Both the position numbers and the translations under genes were made by a program. Positions 53,735-63,353 of a stretch of 64,000 bases of DNA are shown one piece after another. The stretch spans positions 186,001 to 250,000 of the forward strand of contig NZ_JACXAA010000006.1 of NCBI RefSeq assembly GCF_014699035.1. Direction: 5' to 3'. Below the pieces are notes generated by a model. That model was not told the origin of the DNA, made no database searches, and saw only the letters and a program-made list of their open reading frames with translations. Within the stretch, counting starts at the first letter, position 1, and each line of letters starts with the position of its first letter. The DNA comes from Spirosoma validum (GTDB taxonomy: Bacteria; Bacteroidota; Bacteroidia; Cytophagales; Spirosomataceae).

Positions 53735-54667
53735 TCAAGCAGCCAGCGCATATTGTTGTTCACGATAAGCCCGGGGCGTCATTCCCATCACACTCTTGAA
53801 AAACTTCGTAAAATTCGACGGGTCTTCAAACCGAAGTCGGTAACCAATTTCAGCGACGGTCAGGTCCGTATTCCGGATCAGGTTCTGGGCTTCGAAAGCG
53901 GTTCGTTCGCGAATGTGCTGGAGGGCCGTTTTACCGGTATATTTTTTCAGAATATCGCTTAGATAATGTGGATGAATATGCAGTCGATCAGCCGCTTCAT
54001 GAACGGTTAACAGCACCGGCGTCTCCTGACCCGGATCAGGCAAATAGTACATCTGCAACAAACTTTGAAACCGTTCAACTAATGATACGGGTTGCGAGTA
54101 CTCGATGGCAGAAAGCGTCTGGCGATAAATCTGACGACTCTTAATCATCAACGCCTGCAACAGATGATACGTCAAATCTAGTCGATCCGCTTTGGAACGA
54201 TTTTGATTGCCAAACTCTTTGTCTATCAGTTCGAATTGGCTGTGTAGCTCGACTACTTCAGCAGGGGTAATATGAATAAGTGGCTGCGCTCCCTTCCGAT
54301 AAAAAGGGTATTCGTGCATCGGATTAGCCAGCACCGACCGTTTCGTCACAAATTCTGACGTAAACATCAGTACGTATCCATGCCACTGATCCTGCTTATG
54401 GATCGATCGAACCGTCCAGGGACGCAACCCGTATAGGGTTCCTGGTTTAACGTCGTAAGGAACACCATCCAGATGGATTGTTCCGCTTCCTTCCGTTACT
54501 AAAGCCGCTACGTAGGTACTGCTCCGGAATGGCGGAATCAGCTCGCCCGGTGCCCCAAATTGCTCAAATGGAAAGATACCAAAGCATCGGTTGGTGGAAT
54601 CAATAGATTTGACCGCCTTCAGAAAATCCGGCAGATTATCATAGTAGGGAATCGGTTGATTTTCCAC
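53735..54667 (-). CDS. AraC-family transcriptional regulator
   Basis: The 310-residue protein has an N-terminal cupin-type ligand domain (about 20-150, FPFEQFGAPGELIPPF, TEGSGTIHLDGVPYDVKPG). Two C-terminal helix-turn-helix motifs follow (about 205-300, VHEAADRLHIHPHYLSDILKKYTGKT and TVAEIGYRLRFEDPSNFTKFFKSVMGMTPRAYR). It precedes the RND efflux operon on the same strand and is the obvious candidate to control it. The ligand is unknown. Confidence 0.93.
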   Translation of the reverse strand: MENQPIPYYDNLPDFLKAVKSIDSTNRCFGIFPFEQFGAPGELIPPFRSSTYVAALVTEGSGTIHLDGVPYDVKPGTLYGLRPWTVRSIHKQDQWHGYVLMFTSEFVTKRSVLANPMHEYPFYRKGAQPLIHITPAEVVELHSQFELIDKEFGNQNRSKADRLDLTYHLLQALMIKSRQIYRQTLSAIEYSQPVSLVERFQSLLQMYYLPDPGQETPVLLTVHEAADRLHIHPHYLSDILKKYTGKTALQHIRERTAFEAQNLIRNTDLTVAEIGYRLRFEDPSNFTKFFKSVMGMTPRAYREQQYALAA

Positions 54668-55113
54668 AGCGATGTAACGTATTAAACTATTCCTAAAAGG
54701 AGCAAATTAATCAATAGTGAAACCTACCCGAGTAATACTACTTACCAACCACAATAAGGTTGAGTAGTATTGAACAAAAACAAGAACTTAGTGGGTGGTT
54801 AGTTTTCTTTCTAACTTAGAGTCAGGCAATTTAGTTGTATTATCCCAGAAAAACGAATCCAAAAATTGACTTATTTGAAGAATAAATTTATTAACAATAC
54901 GCTTCTGGAATTTAGCAAAGGGTTAGCTCGTATCGTTGGTCCTAACTAGTTTGCCCCACATCCGAACGGACTCATGTTCTTCTTCTAGTTTGAACGCCAG
55001 GCGGTGATATACGTAGTAGCGGGATTTAAAACTCACTTTAACCAGCGACTCTCTGCATCATCGTGAACGGAATTCCTTGTAATTTTGTAGGTACAACAAA
55101 ATCGATTTTAGTT
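54668..55113. other. Divergent intergenic region with imperfect dyad
   Basis: A 446-bp region between the divergent AraC and cyclophilin genes, with no ORF. It holds an imperfect 38-bp dyad: outer AATACTACT (54734-54742) with AGTAGTATT (54763-54771), inner AACC with GGTT. The dyad lies about 70 bp upstream of the AraC start. Near the right end TAATTTTG (55080-55087) fits a -7 element for the cyclophilin gene, without a good -33 match. Confidence 0.5.
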
Positions 55114-55560
55114 ATGCCAAAGGCACAAATGAATACCGATAAGGGAACGATGCTGATCGAGTTTTTCGAGAAAGATGCCCCTAAAGCGGTTGATAACTTT
55201 ATTTCGCTCGCCAAGAAAGGATTTTATGACGGCGTTGTGTTCCACCGCGTTATCCCAAATTTCATGATTCAGGGTGGCGACCCAACCGGCACCGGCGCGG
55301 GCGGCCCAGGCTACACCATTGATTGTGAACTAACGGGCGATAATCAATACCACGACCGGGGCGTTCTATCGATGGCTCACCGGGGACGTAACACAGGCGG
55401 TTCACAGTTTTTCATTTGCCACAACCGCCAGAATACAGCCCACCTCGATCGGAATCACACTGTTTTTGGTAAAGTCGTCGACGGTCTGGACGTGATCGAT
55501 CAGATTCGTCAGGGTGATAAAATTAACAGCATCACAGTGCTGGAAGACGAAGCTGCTTAA
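55114..55560 (+). CDS. Cyclophilin-type peptidylprolyl isomerase
   Basis: Catalyses cis-trans isomerisation of Xaa-Pro bonds. The 148-residue cytosolic form starts at the ATG at 55114 (MPKAQMNTDKGTMLIEFFEK); the upstream frame back to 55063 crosses the promoter. Core motifs are VVFHRVIPNFMIQGGDPTGTG, MAHRGRNTGGSQFFIC and LDRNHTVFGKV, with the catalytic Arg in FHRV. It ends at a long palindrome shared with the convergent TspO-like gene. Confidence 0.93.
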   Translation: MPKAQMNTDKGTMLIEFFEKDAPKAVDNFISLAKKGFYDGVVFHRVIPNFMIQGGDPTGTGAGGPGYTIDCELTGDNQYHDRGVLSMAHRGRNTGGSQFFICHNRQNTAHLDRNHTVFGKVVDGLDVIDQIRQGDKINSITVLEDEAA

Positions 55561-55575
55561 GCAAGTAAGCTTTCC

Positions 55576-55625
55576 TTAAAAATGAACGTAGCGTGGTCAG
55601 GAGACCACGCTACGTTCATTTTTAA
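55576..55625. terminator. Bidirectional terminator palindrome
   Basis: Perfect 23-bp arms (55576-55598 and 55603-55625) with a 4-nt loop and A/T ends give T runs on both strands. It starts 15 bp after the cyclophilin stop and includes the stop of the convergent membrane protein gene. Confidence 0.9.
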
Positions 55626-56431
55626 CTATAGGCAGGAGTCCTGCGAGAAACCAAGCCAACAATTGCCAGTATCACTGCGACGATGGCACCAGCTAAAGCC
55701 ACTAATTGAATCTGACTGTAGCTAGCCTGCTCTATGGCAATAGCGGCATAAGCCCAGGTGAATACTAGGATATAAGCAACGCTTCGGAATCGATTAAATA
55801 AGACTGTGCCAACTAGTATGCCAACAATTAGAATGACAATGGCCCACGTTGGTTCACTCAGTCCTAATAGGCTAAAGCTCGTTGCTTTTAAGTAAACCGC
55901 TACGTTCAAAATAGTAGCCACCGTCAGCCAGCCAAAGTAGATTGAAAATGGAATGCGAGCCAGCCACGTTTCCGTAGTCGAAGCGGCCGATTCGGGCAAC
56001 GTAGCGTCGGAATCTGTTGGAAAAAGCGGGACCTTTGGGCGCGCAAGCAGGCGTTGTTCAATAACAGCTAGTGAAAATAGCATCACCAGAATAACCAGCA
56101 GAGCCAGACCGATTCGCTCGGTATTAAACAGCGGGCTCCAAATGGCGTTGCAAAACGCATTCACTACTACCCACCAACCTACAGACCGAAAACGTAGATT
56201 GGTTCGTTGCGACGGTAGTGCCTGGTAAATGGCAAACCCCAGTAATCCCAGAAAAATAAGTCCCCAGATTGAGAAGGCGTAACCAGCCGGGGTTACCAGT
56301 GTATGGTATTTATTAGAAACCTCCCCATTCGTTTGCCCGCCGAACATACCCGTGTTGGATAAGTAATTCATCACGATTAGGGCGATGATACCAAAGACTA
56401 CGAGGAATTGCCGAAGTCGATCGTTTTGCAT
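55622..56431 (-). CDS. TspO/MBR-like tryptophan-rich membrane protein
   Basis: The 269-residue polytopic protein has about seven or eight hydrophobic helices. The segment TPAGYAFSIWGLIFLGLLGFA and NAFCNAIWSPLFN resemble the TspO (peripheral benzodiazepine receptor-like) family, but the protein is longer than the usual 150-160 residues. TspO proteins bind porphyrins and sterols. The role here is unproven. The start at 56431 (MQNDRLRQFL) is preferred to the ATG at 56461, which lies in the terminator hairpin of the upstream gene. Confidence 0.75.
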   Translation of the reverse strand: MQNDRLRQFLVVFGIIALIVMNYLSNTGMFGGQTNGEVSNKYHTLVTPAGYAFSIWGLIFLGLLGFAIYQALPSQRTNLRFRSVGWWVVVNAFCNAIWSPLFNTERIGLALLVILVMLFSLAVIEQRLLARPKVPLFPTDSDATLPESAASTTETWLARIPFSIYFGWLTVATILNVAVYLKATSFSLLGLSEPTWAIVILIVGILVGTVLFNRFRSVAYILVFTWAYAAIAIEQASYSQIQLVALAGAIVAVILAIVGLVSRRTPAYS

Positions 56432-56432
56432 A

Positions 56433-56472
56433 AAAAACCCGTTGATTGATACGGCTATCAACCAACGGGTTT
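56433..56472 (-). terminator. Terminator after PorE-like gene
   Basis: Arms at 56435-56451 and 56456-56472 form a 17-bp stem with one mismatch and a 4-nt loop. On the minus strand a run of T follows. It lies 21 bp past the stop of the OmpA-family gene and just upstream of the TspO-like start. Confidence 0.85.
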
Positions 56473-56492
56473 GCGTGTTTGTTTTCAGCGGT

Positions 56493-58493
56493 TTACAGCT
56501 CCGTAATCTTGAATTCGGTTCGGCGGTTACGCTGATGCTCTTCTTCGGTTTTTGCGTTTTTGATAATTAATTGCGTTTCGCCATACCCTTTATACGTAAG
56601 CCGGTCAGCCACAATCCCTTTCGAGACTATGTATTCAACCGCCGATTTAGCGCGGTTTTGAGACAGCTTTTGGTTATAGGCGTCGCTGGCACGAGTATCT
56701 GTATGCGAGCCAAGTTCGATTTTCAGCGTTGGGTTATCCTGCAAAATCGCTACGAGCTTATCAAGTTCAGTGGCTGCATCAGGGCGAATGTTATACTTGT
56801 CGAGGTCGTAGTAGATGTTCTCCAGAACGAACGTTTTGTTCAACGTTGCTTTATCCAGTAAAATCGCTACGTTAAACGTTGTATCCGTTTGCGGCTTCGT
56901 CAGAAAAATTTCAGGAATGCTTTTTCCCTGCATCGTGAACGGCTCCCGACGCGTCAGATAACCCTTGCGCTCAGCCAGAATGGTGTAGTCTTTCCCTTCC
57001 TGCAGCGGATACGTACCAAACGTACCCGGCTGCCCCGTCGTTACTTCGGCAATGGGTTGTCCCGTAACATCGTCCAGAATCCGCACCCGAGCCGAGTCGA
57101 GCGGAGTAATGGGTGTTTCGTTAGCTGAAACCGTTCCGGCGAGGAAGTAGCGAACTAGTTTGGGGCTTCCCGGCGGATTCTGGGCAATAGTTGGTGTACC
57201 GGGGGCTGGACCTTCCTGGAAGAAATAAATATCATCGTCGCCCTTACCACCCGACCGGTTCGACGCCAGGAAACCCTTTGTCGGATCGGTATAAATCAAA
57301 CCAAAATCATCGGCTGGCGAGTTGATGGGCTGACCCATATTTTCGACTCGCGTAACGCCACCCGAGCGCGTTGCCACGAACACATCCAGCTTACCTAATC
57401 CCGGATGTCCGTCGGACGCAAAATATAGTTTAGCGTTTGGTCCAACATAAGGAAACATTTCGTCGCCGGGTGTATTGATGTCGCGCCCCATATTGACGGG
57501 TCGGCTAAACCGACCCGATGCGTCAATGCTGGTCCGGTAAAGGTCAATCCCGCCCGCGCCACCCGCGCGGTTCGAAGCAAAGTAGAGCGTCTTCCCATCA
57601 CCCGAAAAAGCCGGAGAACCATCCCAGGCTGTCGAGTCACTGATTGGCAAACGTAGCGGCTGGCTCCATGCGCCACCGTCACCTAAGCGACTTATGTACA
57701 GATCTACGTCTAAACCACCTTTTTTCTTTCCGTTATTACCACGGGCAAAAACCATCGTTTTGCCGTCTTTGGTAAACGCGGGGGTACCTTCGTTTACGTC
57801 ACCCTGAAAGACATTGTTGCTAAACTGCTCAGGCGTACCGGTCGGGGCCGAATTACCCGCTTCATCGGGGTTTTGTGGCAGTTTAGTTTTATACAACCCC
57901 AGCATTGGCAAGCCATTGTTTTTGTAGACTTGATCTTTCCGGGAAGCCGTAAATACCAATTCTTCTCCTCGCATAACCGGCGCAAATTCAGCACCCGTTG
58001 AGTTCAGATTGCCCAGGTTTTTGAGGGTGATCATCGACTTATTTTTCGCGATGATATCAATTGCCTTTAGCGTTTCTACCTCACGTCTGGCCTTATCAAG
58101 CGTAGTTTTAGCCACAGTTTTAGGGGCGCCGGTAACGTATTGCTGTAATTGTTCCAGCGCACCCGTGTAATTACCCTGCGATTTCAACGCGTAGGCATAA
58201 TTGAAGCGCGCATCTGGCTCAGCAGTACCGGTTTCGATGGCTTTTTGATAGAACGGAGCCGCTTCACCAAACCGATTCGATAACCGGTAGGATTCAGCCG
58301 TATAATAGTTCAGACGAGCCGGGTCAATAGTACCTTTGGCTGCTTTCTCAAACTGAGGTATAGCCAGGTTATATTCTCCGGCCTCGTAATGACGGACACC
58401 TTTTCGATACGCCTGCATGGCTGAATTGCAGCCCGTCAACGTCAGGGCCACACTCAACGCCACCAGCAGCGCAGACGACGTAATGCTTTTCAT
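56493..58493 (-). CDS. PorE-like lipoprotein: TPR, WD40/PD40, CRD and OmpA domains
   Basis: From the ATG at 58493 the protein has 666 residues. It has a lipobox LTGC (Cys22), TPR units (about 28-125), a PD40/WD40 propeller (about 155-420, with repeated TPAFTKDGKTMVFARG and GSPAFSGDGKTLYFASN signatures), a carboxypeptidase-regulatory-like domain (about 440-515) and an OmpA C-terminal peptidoglycan-binding domain (about 540-666, LGSHTDTRASDAYNQ). This order is that of PorE, an outer membrane lipoprotein of the type IX secretion system, although related OmpA proteins are numerous in Bacteroidota. It may tether the secretion machine to peptidoglycan. Confidence 0.85.
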   Translation of the reverse strand: MKSITSSALLVALSVALTLTGCNSAMQAYRKGVRHYEAGEYNLAIPQFEKAAKGTIDPARLNYYTAESYRLSNRFGEAAPFYQKAIETGTAEPDARFNYAYALKSQGNYTGALEQLQQYVTGAPKTVAKTTLDKARREVETLKAIDIIAKNKSMITLKNLGNLNSTGAEFAPVMRGEELVFTASRKDQVYKNNGLPMLGLYKTKLPQNPDEAGNSAPTGTPEQFSNNVFQGDVNEGTPAFTKDGKTMVFARGNNGKKKGGLDVDLYISRLGDGGAWSQPLRLPISDSTAWDGSPAFSGDGKTLYFASNRAGGAGGIDLYRTSIDASGRFSRPVNMGRDINTPGDEMFPYVGPNAKLYFASDGHPGLGKLDVFVATRSGGVTRVENMGQPINSPADDFGLIYTDPTKGFLASNRSGGKGDDDIYFFQEGPAPGTPTIAQNPPGSPKLVRYFLAGTVSANETPITPLDSARVRILDDVTGQPIAEVTTGQPGTFGTYPLQEGKDYTILAERKGYLTRREPFTMQGKSIPEIFLTKPQTDTTFNVAILLDKATLNKTFVLENIYYDLDKYNIRPDAATELDKLVAILQDNPTLKIELGSHTDTRASDAYNQKLSQNRAKSAVEYIVSKGIVADRLTYKGYGETQLIIKNAKTEEEHQRNRRTEFKITEL

Positions 58494-58589
58494 AGAATTT
58501 TGAGCAGAAAACTTTTCCACGCCCAAGATAATGTAAATTCAGGCGGGTCTATTTTTTAACGAATACAATCCACAATTTATTTAACATAA

Positions 58590-58657
58590 CGCGGGTGGAA
58601 ACCGGTGATTGATAGAGTTTAATGTCAACTGCTATCAATCACCGGTTTCCACCCGCG
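58590..58657 (-). terminator. Long palindrome after gcvP
   Basis: Perfect 26-bp arms (58590-58615 and 58632-58657) with a 16-nt loop, 15 bp past the gcvP stop on the minus strand. No T run adjoins it. It separates gcvP from the PorE-like gene. Confidence 0.75.
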
Positions 58658-58671
58658 CTGGTATCGTCAAT

Positions 58672-61578
58672 TTAGGCTTGTTGCTCTACGTTTGCTTCTT
58701 CAGTTACCTCTGTTTCGTAAGCCTCCGTGGGAATGCAGGCACAAATCAGATTCCGGTCGCCATAGGCCGAGTCAATCCGGCTTACGCTTGGCCAGAACTT
58801 ACGCGCACGTACTTGTGGTAATGGATAAACGGCTTTTTCACGACTGTAAGGCCGACTCCAGTTATCGCTCAACGCAACCGTAGCTGTGTGTGGCGCATGC
58901 TTCAATACGTTACTGGTCCGGTCGGCTTCGCCCGTTTCAATTTCCCGAATTTCGTTGCGGATAGCAAGCATAGCTTCGCAGAAACGATCGAGTTCAGCTT
59001 TTGACTCCGACTCGGTTGGCTCGATCATAAGCGTACCGGCTACTGGGAACGAAACCGTTGGCGCGTGGAAGCCGTAGTCCATCAGGCGTTTGGCAATGTC
59101 TTCAACCTCAACACCTGCTGCCGCTTTGAACGGTCGACAGTCAATAATCATTTCGTGGGCGCACCGGCCATTTGTACCGGTGTACAGCGTCTCGTAGTGA
59201 CCTTCCAGACGGGCTTTGATATAATTTGCGTTCAGGATAGCTCGCTTGGTTGCATTGGTCAATCCTTCACCACCCATCATTGCGATATACGCATAAGAAA
59301 TCGTGAGAATGCTGGCCGAACCGTACGGAGCCGCCGATACGGCACCAGCTCCCTCTGCCCTTCTCCCTCTGCTCTCTGCTACGTGACCTGGCAAAAATGG
59401 CACTAACTGCGGTGCTACGCCGATTGGTCCCATACCGGGTCCACCTCCGCCGTGGGGAATGCAGAAGGTTTTATGCAGATTCAGGTGACAAACATCGGCC
59501 CCGATGGTGGCGGGTGACGTCAAGCCTACCTGGGCGTTCATGTTGGCCCCATCCATGTAAACCTGTCCGCCGTTCTGATGGATAATAGCACAAATCTCCT
59601 TTATACTTTCCTCAAACACGCCGTGCGTCGATGGATACGTAGCCATCAGGCACGACAGATCTTTGCTGTACTGTTCGGCTTTCGCTTTCAGATCCGCTAT
59701 GTCGATGTTGCCTCGCTCATCGCATTTCACAATAACCACTTTCATACCGGCCATCACGGCGCTGGCGGGGTTCGTACCGTGAGCCGACTGCGGAATCAGC
59801 GCGATGTTGCGGTGATGATCGTCGCGGCTTTCGTGATACGCCCGAATAACCATCAGTCCCGCGTATTCGCCCTGCGCGCCGGAGTTTGGCTGTAGCGACA
59901 TGGCTGCAAAGCCCGTAATCTCACACAGCCAGGCACTCAGTTCAGCAAATAACTGCTGATAGCCTGCCGTTTGCTCTTTCGGTGCAAACGGGTGTAGTTT
60001 CCCAAATTCTGGCCACGTAACAGGAATCATTTCGGCCGTAGCATTCAGTTTCATGGTACAGCTACCCAATGAAATCATGGAATGCACCAGCGACAGATCT
60101 TTTTCTTCCAGCGATTTCAGGTAACGTAGCATTTCGTGCTCCGTATGATGCGTATTAAATACCGGATGGGTCAGATACTCAGACTTACGAATCAATTGTT
60201 CCGGCCAGGTAAGCTCCAGACTGTCCTGAATGGCTTCCATGTCAGCTTTTACGCCAAACACGGTCAGCAGTTCGGTTAGGTCATGTACCGTTTTAGCTTC
60301 GTCGAAAGAAACACTGACGTGCTCACCATCGGGCAAATACCGAAGATTGACCTGGGCCGCCCGCGCCGATTTTTTCAGCGACTCTGTATCCTCTACCCGA
60401 ATCGTAACGGTATCGAAATATTGTTCAGTACTGACCTCATGGGCGCTCCAGCGTAACGCCGTAGCGAAGGCTTTCGTTAGCGCGTGAACTTGTTCAGCTA
60501 TGGCGCGAAGACCTTTTGGTCCGTGATAAACGGCATAACTGCCCGCCATAACAGCCAATAGCACCTGTGCCGTGCAGATGTTGGACGTAGCTTTTTCACG
60601 ACGAATGTGCTGCTCACGAGTTTGCAGCGCCATTCGGAGAGCCGGTTTCCCCTCAGCATCCTGCGATACTCCAATGATACGTCCCGGAATTTGTCGCTTA
60701 AAAGCATCGCGGGTGGCGAAGAAAGCGGCATGCGGTCCACCGAAGCCCATGGGTACGCCCAGCCGTTGCGACGACCCAACCACTACGTCAGCTCCCATTT
60801 CGCCAGGGGAGGTTAGCATCGTCAGGGCCAGCAAATCAGCCGCTACAGCAACGGTAATGTTCAGTTCATGAGCCGCTGAAATCAGGTCTGTATAATCGAA
60901 TACTTCGCCATCAGACGCTGGGTATTGCAGCAGCACACCAAAAATATTGCCGTTGGTCAGATCAACCGAACGGTGATCGCCAACCAGAATCGTAATATCC
61001 AGGGGCGTTGCGCGCGTCAGTACTACGTCGATTGTTTGCGGATGGCATCGCTCCGATACAAAAAACGTGCTGGCGTTTTTCTTAGCCGCTGGACGCATAG
61101 CGTACAGCATGTGCATCGCTTCAGCCGCAGCCGTTCCCTCATCCAGTAGCGAGGCATTTGCCAGATCCATACCGGTTAGGTCCGATACAACCGTCTGAAA
61201 ATTCAGCAAAGCCTCTAGACGACCCTGGGCAATCTCGGCCTGGTAGGGCGTATAGGCCGTATACCAGGCTGGGTTTTCCAGGATATTGCGAAGAATAACG
61301 TTCGGTGTCTGGGTATCATAATAGCCCGTACCGATGTATGATTTAAAAACTTTGTTCTGGCTGGCTATCTTTTTAAAATCGGTCAGAAACTGCATTTCCG
61401 TCTTAGGTGCAGGCAGATTAAGCGGTTTCTCTAGCCGAATAGCATTGGGTACAGTTTGTTCAATAAGTTTGTCGATGGACGCTACTCCAACTTTCTGGAG
61501 CATTTCGGCCTGAGCCGTGTCGGTCTGGCCATGATGGCGATCTTCGAAAGATTCCTGATACTGAAGGCTCAACTTCAT
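58672..61578 (-). CDS. gcvP: Glycine dehydrogenase (aminomethyl-transferring), P-protein
   Basis: The PLP enzyme of the glycine cleavage system, decarboxylating glycine onto the lipoyl H-protein. The single-chain form has 968 residues, starting [15 protein letters not shown] at 61578; an ATG at 61614 adds twelve. The PLP lysine is in [16 protein letters not shown]. Paired N- and C-terminal halves are both present, as in the fused P1/P2 type. CAAATTTA at 61612-61619 is the complement of TAAATTTG, a candidate -7 element. gcvT and gcvH are not in the window. Confidence 0.96.
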   Translation of the reverse strand: MKLSLQYQESFEDRHHGQTDTAQAEMLQKVGVASIDKLIEQTVPNAIRLEKPLNLPAPKTEMQFLTDFKKIASQNKVFKSYIGTGYYDTQTPNVILRNILENPAWYTAYTPYQAEIAQGRLEALLNFQTVVSDLTGMDLANASLLDEGTAAAEAMHMLYAMRPAAKKNASTFFVSERCHPQTIDVVLTRATPLDITILVGDHRSVDLTNGNIFGVLLQYPASDGEVFDYTDLISAAHELNITVAVAADLLALTMLTSPGEMGADVVVGSSQRLGVPMGFGGPHAAFFATRDAFKRQIPGRIIGVSQDAEGKPALRMALQTREQHIRREKATSNICTAQVLLAVMAGSYAVYHGPKGLRAIAEQVHALTKAFATALRWSAHEVSTEQYFDTVTIRVEDTESLKKSARAAQVNLRYLPDGEHVSVSFDEAKTVHDLTELLTVFGVKADMEAIQDSLELTWPEQLIRKSEYLTHPVFNTHHTEHEMLRYLKSLEEKDLSLVHSMISLGSCTMKLNATAEMIPVTWPEFGKLHPFAPKEQTAGYQQLFAELSAWLCEITGFAAMSLQPNSGAQGEYAGLMVIRAYHESRDDHHRNIALIPQSAHGTNPASAVMAGMKVVIVKCDERGNIDIADLKAKAEQYSKDLSCLMATYPSTHGVFEESIKEICAIIHQNGGQVYMDGANMNAQVGLTSPATIGADVCHLNLHKTFCIPHGGGGPGMGPIGVAPQLVPFLPGHVAESRGRRAEGAGAVSAAPYGSASILTISYAYIAMMGGEGLTNATKRAILNANYIKARLEGHYETLYTGTNGRCAHEMIIDCRPFKAAAGVEVEDIAKRLMDYGFHAPTVSFPVAGTLMIEPTESESKAELDRFCEAMLAIRNEIREIETGEADRTSNVLKHAPHTATVALSDNWSRPYSREKAVYPLPQVRARKFWPSVSRIDSAYGDRNLICACIPTEAYETEVTEEANVEQQA

Positions 61579-61848
61579 TGAGAATAGCTCTGATATATCT
61601 GATATAAGAAACAAATTTACACAGTAGTCTGCTAAGAATTAACGGATAGTTAAAGAGTTAATAGAAAAACCGGCTGATTACAAAAGCATCCGCCCTAAAA
61701 TACTATTTTATGGTGAAGGTTCAGCTAGCTGGCTTGTGTAGATGATAATACGTCGACATAATCGTCATTCTTTTAGCAAATTTTATTTACCGATATTTGC
61801 GTAAAACCTCATTGTTGTTTTGTAGCTACAGGCCAATAGGCTATTTCA

Positions 61849-63210
61849 ATGATCAGTAATAACCGAGAAACGTCGTCCGCTCCTCTTCAAAAGCTAACCT
61901 GGTACCGGAGTAGTTCTACGTTTCTTCCTATTATTTGGGGAATGCTACTGGTGATTCCAATGGTGTACTATTACGTTATCATCTTCAGGAATGCCTATAA
62001 TTTTCCTTACGAAGACGATTTCAATAGTGCGCTCTCGTTCGTTTCCAGCTTTGCCTTTGGCCATCTTAGTGCCTTCGAAAAAATAAAGCTCTTATTTTCA
62101 CAGTATAACGAGCATCGTATTGTATTCGACCGACTGGTTTTTCTGGCCGATTACTATTTATTCGGCGAGCTAAATTTTCGGCATCTTATCTTATTTGGTA
62201 ACGTATCGATGCTATTGCTGAGTTGGCTTTTCTTCAACGTCACACTTCAGTCGATACCCTGGCAACAACGCTTATTCTATTTACTGCCCGTAGCCTACTC
62301 TCTGTTTTTGTTTAAATACTGGGACTTAAGTACCTGGGCGATGGCCGCCTTGCAAAATTTATATGTGGTCGTTTTCGCTATGTTCAGCCTATACAAGCTG
62401 AGTCAGCCAGGTCGGGCGTCGTTCGCTATGGCATGCGCAGCGGCTTTACTGGCTATGTTTACCAGCGGCAATGGTCTATTCTGCTTTATGGCCGGTCTAC
62501 CAATCCTTATCTTACTAAAATCCTATCGACGACTGGTAATCTGGGCGACCGTGGGTATCACAGCCGTAGGATTATATTTTTGGGGATACCGACAGCCTCC
62601 TTATCATCCCGACGTTGTTGACTCATTATTTAACCATTCTGACCGCGCCATTCGCTACCTGTTTTCATTGATGGGAGCTATGATTCACAATCATTCCACT
62701 CTGTCGATGTTGTTCGGTGGCGCATCCCTCCTGCTTACCATAGCTCTTGTTGGCTATCTGTGGTATTCTCACCGTCTGGCTAATTATCTGCCCCTGGTTG
62801 GTCTACTAATTTTTTTGTACCTGACCTGTTTCTCATTGATGGCTACACGATCGGGTTTTGGCGTTGAGCAGGCATTCAGCACGCGATACGGCATTGTTGT
62901 GGTTATGTTGTATGCAAGCCAGGCCGTACTAGCTATTGACGTCATCACCCAGCGGATGCTACGTCTAGGCGTAACGGTAGCCTACGCAGGCTTTGCGATT
63001 CTGGTGTTTTTATCCGGTGGTAATGCTGAAAACCGACGAAGTATTGAGAAGCGCACTGTCCGTCTGCAAGAGCTTGCGGCTCAGTATTATACAGATCCAT
63101 CCCGCGTTGTTTTGCCTTACGGTGATACTACATTAGCCAACGCTATTTTTAATGACGCCATTAGGCAAGGGATTTACCGGGTACCAAAGGAATCCACTAC
63201 GAAACGATAG
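61849..63210 (+). CDS. Polytopic membrane protein of unknown function, GT-C-like
   Basis: The 453-residue protein has about ten hydrophobic helices and a cytoplasmic or periplasmic C-terminal tail of about 55 residues (NRRSIEKRTVRLQELAAQYY). An acidic motif, FPYEDDFNSALSF, lies in the first large loop, the position where GT-C glycosyltransferases carry their catalytic acidic pair. I recognise no named family. The downstream fucosyltransferase gene starts 143 bp later on the same strand, which suggests a surface-glycan role such as glycosyltransferase, ligase or modification enzyme. Confidence 0.75.
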   Translation: MISNNRETSSAPLQKLTWYRSSSTFLPIIWGMLLVIPMVYYYVIIFRNAYNFPYEDDFNSALSFVSSFAFGHLSAFEKIKLLFSQYNEHRIVFDRLVFLADYYLFGELNFRHLILFGNVSMLLLSWLFFNVTLQSIPWQQRLFYLLPVAYSLFLFKYWDLSTWAMAALQNLYVVVFAMFSLYKLSQPGRASFAMACAAALLAMFTSGNGLFCFMAGLPILILLKSYRRLVIWATVGITAVGLYFWGYRQPPYHPDVVDSLFNHSDRAIRYLFSLMGAMIHNHSTLSMLFGGASLLLTIALVGYLWYSHRLANYLPLVGLLIFLYLTCFSLMATRSGFGVEQAFSTRYGIVVVMLYASQAVLAIDVITQRMLRLGVTVAYAGFAILVFLSGGNAENRRSIEKRTVRLQELAAQYYTDPSRVVLPYGDTTLANAIFNDAIRQGIYRVPKESTTKR

Positions 63211-63353
63211 CTACCGTCTAAGGTAGATATGGCTACGTCAGAGAATGAATCTTAAGTACTAGTCATCTACACAAGATCGTTTCAACTAGTTAATCAGCCG
63301 TCAGAATAGTAGCATGAACTATTTACATCCAGCAACTACCCATAAAAACTGTA

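Noticed and set aside
58886-61149. Plus-strand ORFs within gcvP
   Set aside because: These are antisense shadows of a clearly conserved 968-residue enzyme.
63314-63353. Earlier ATG for the fucosyltransferase (63314)
   Set aside because: It is in a different reading frame from the GT11 motif; the ATG at 63354 gives the family N-terminus.
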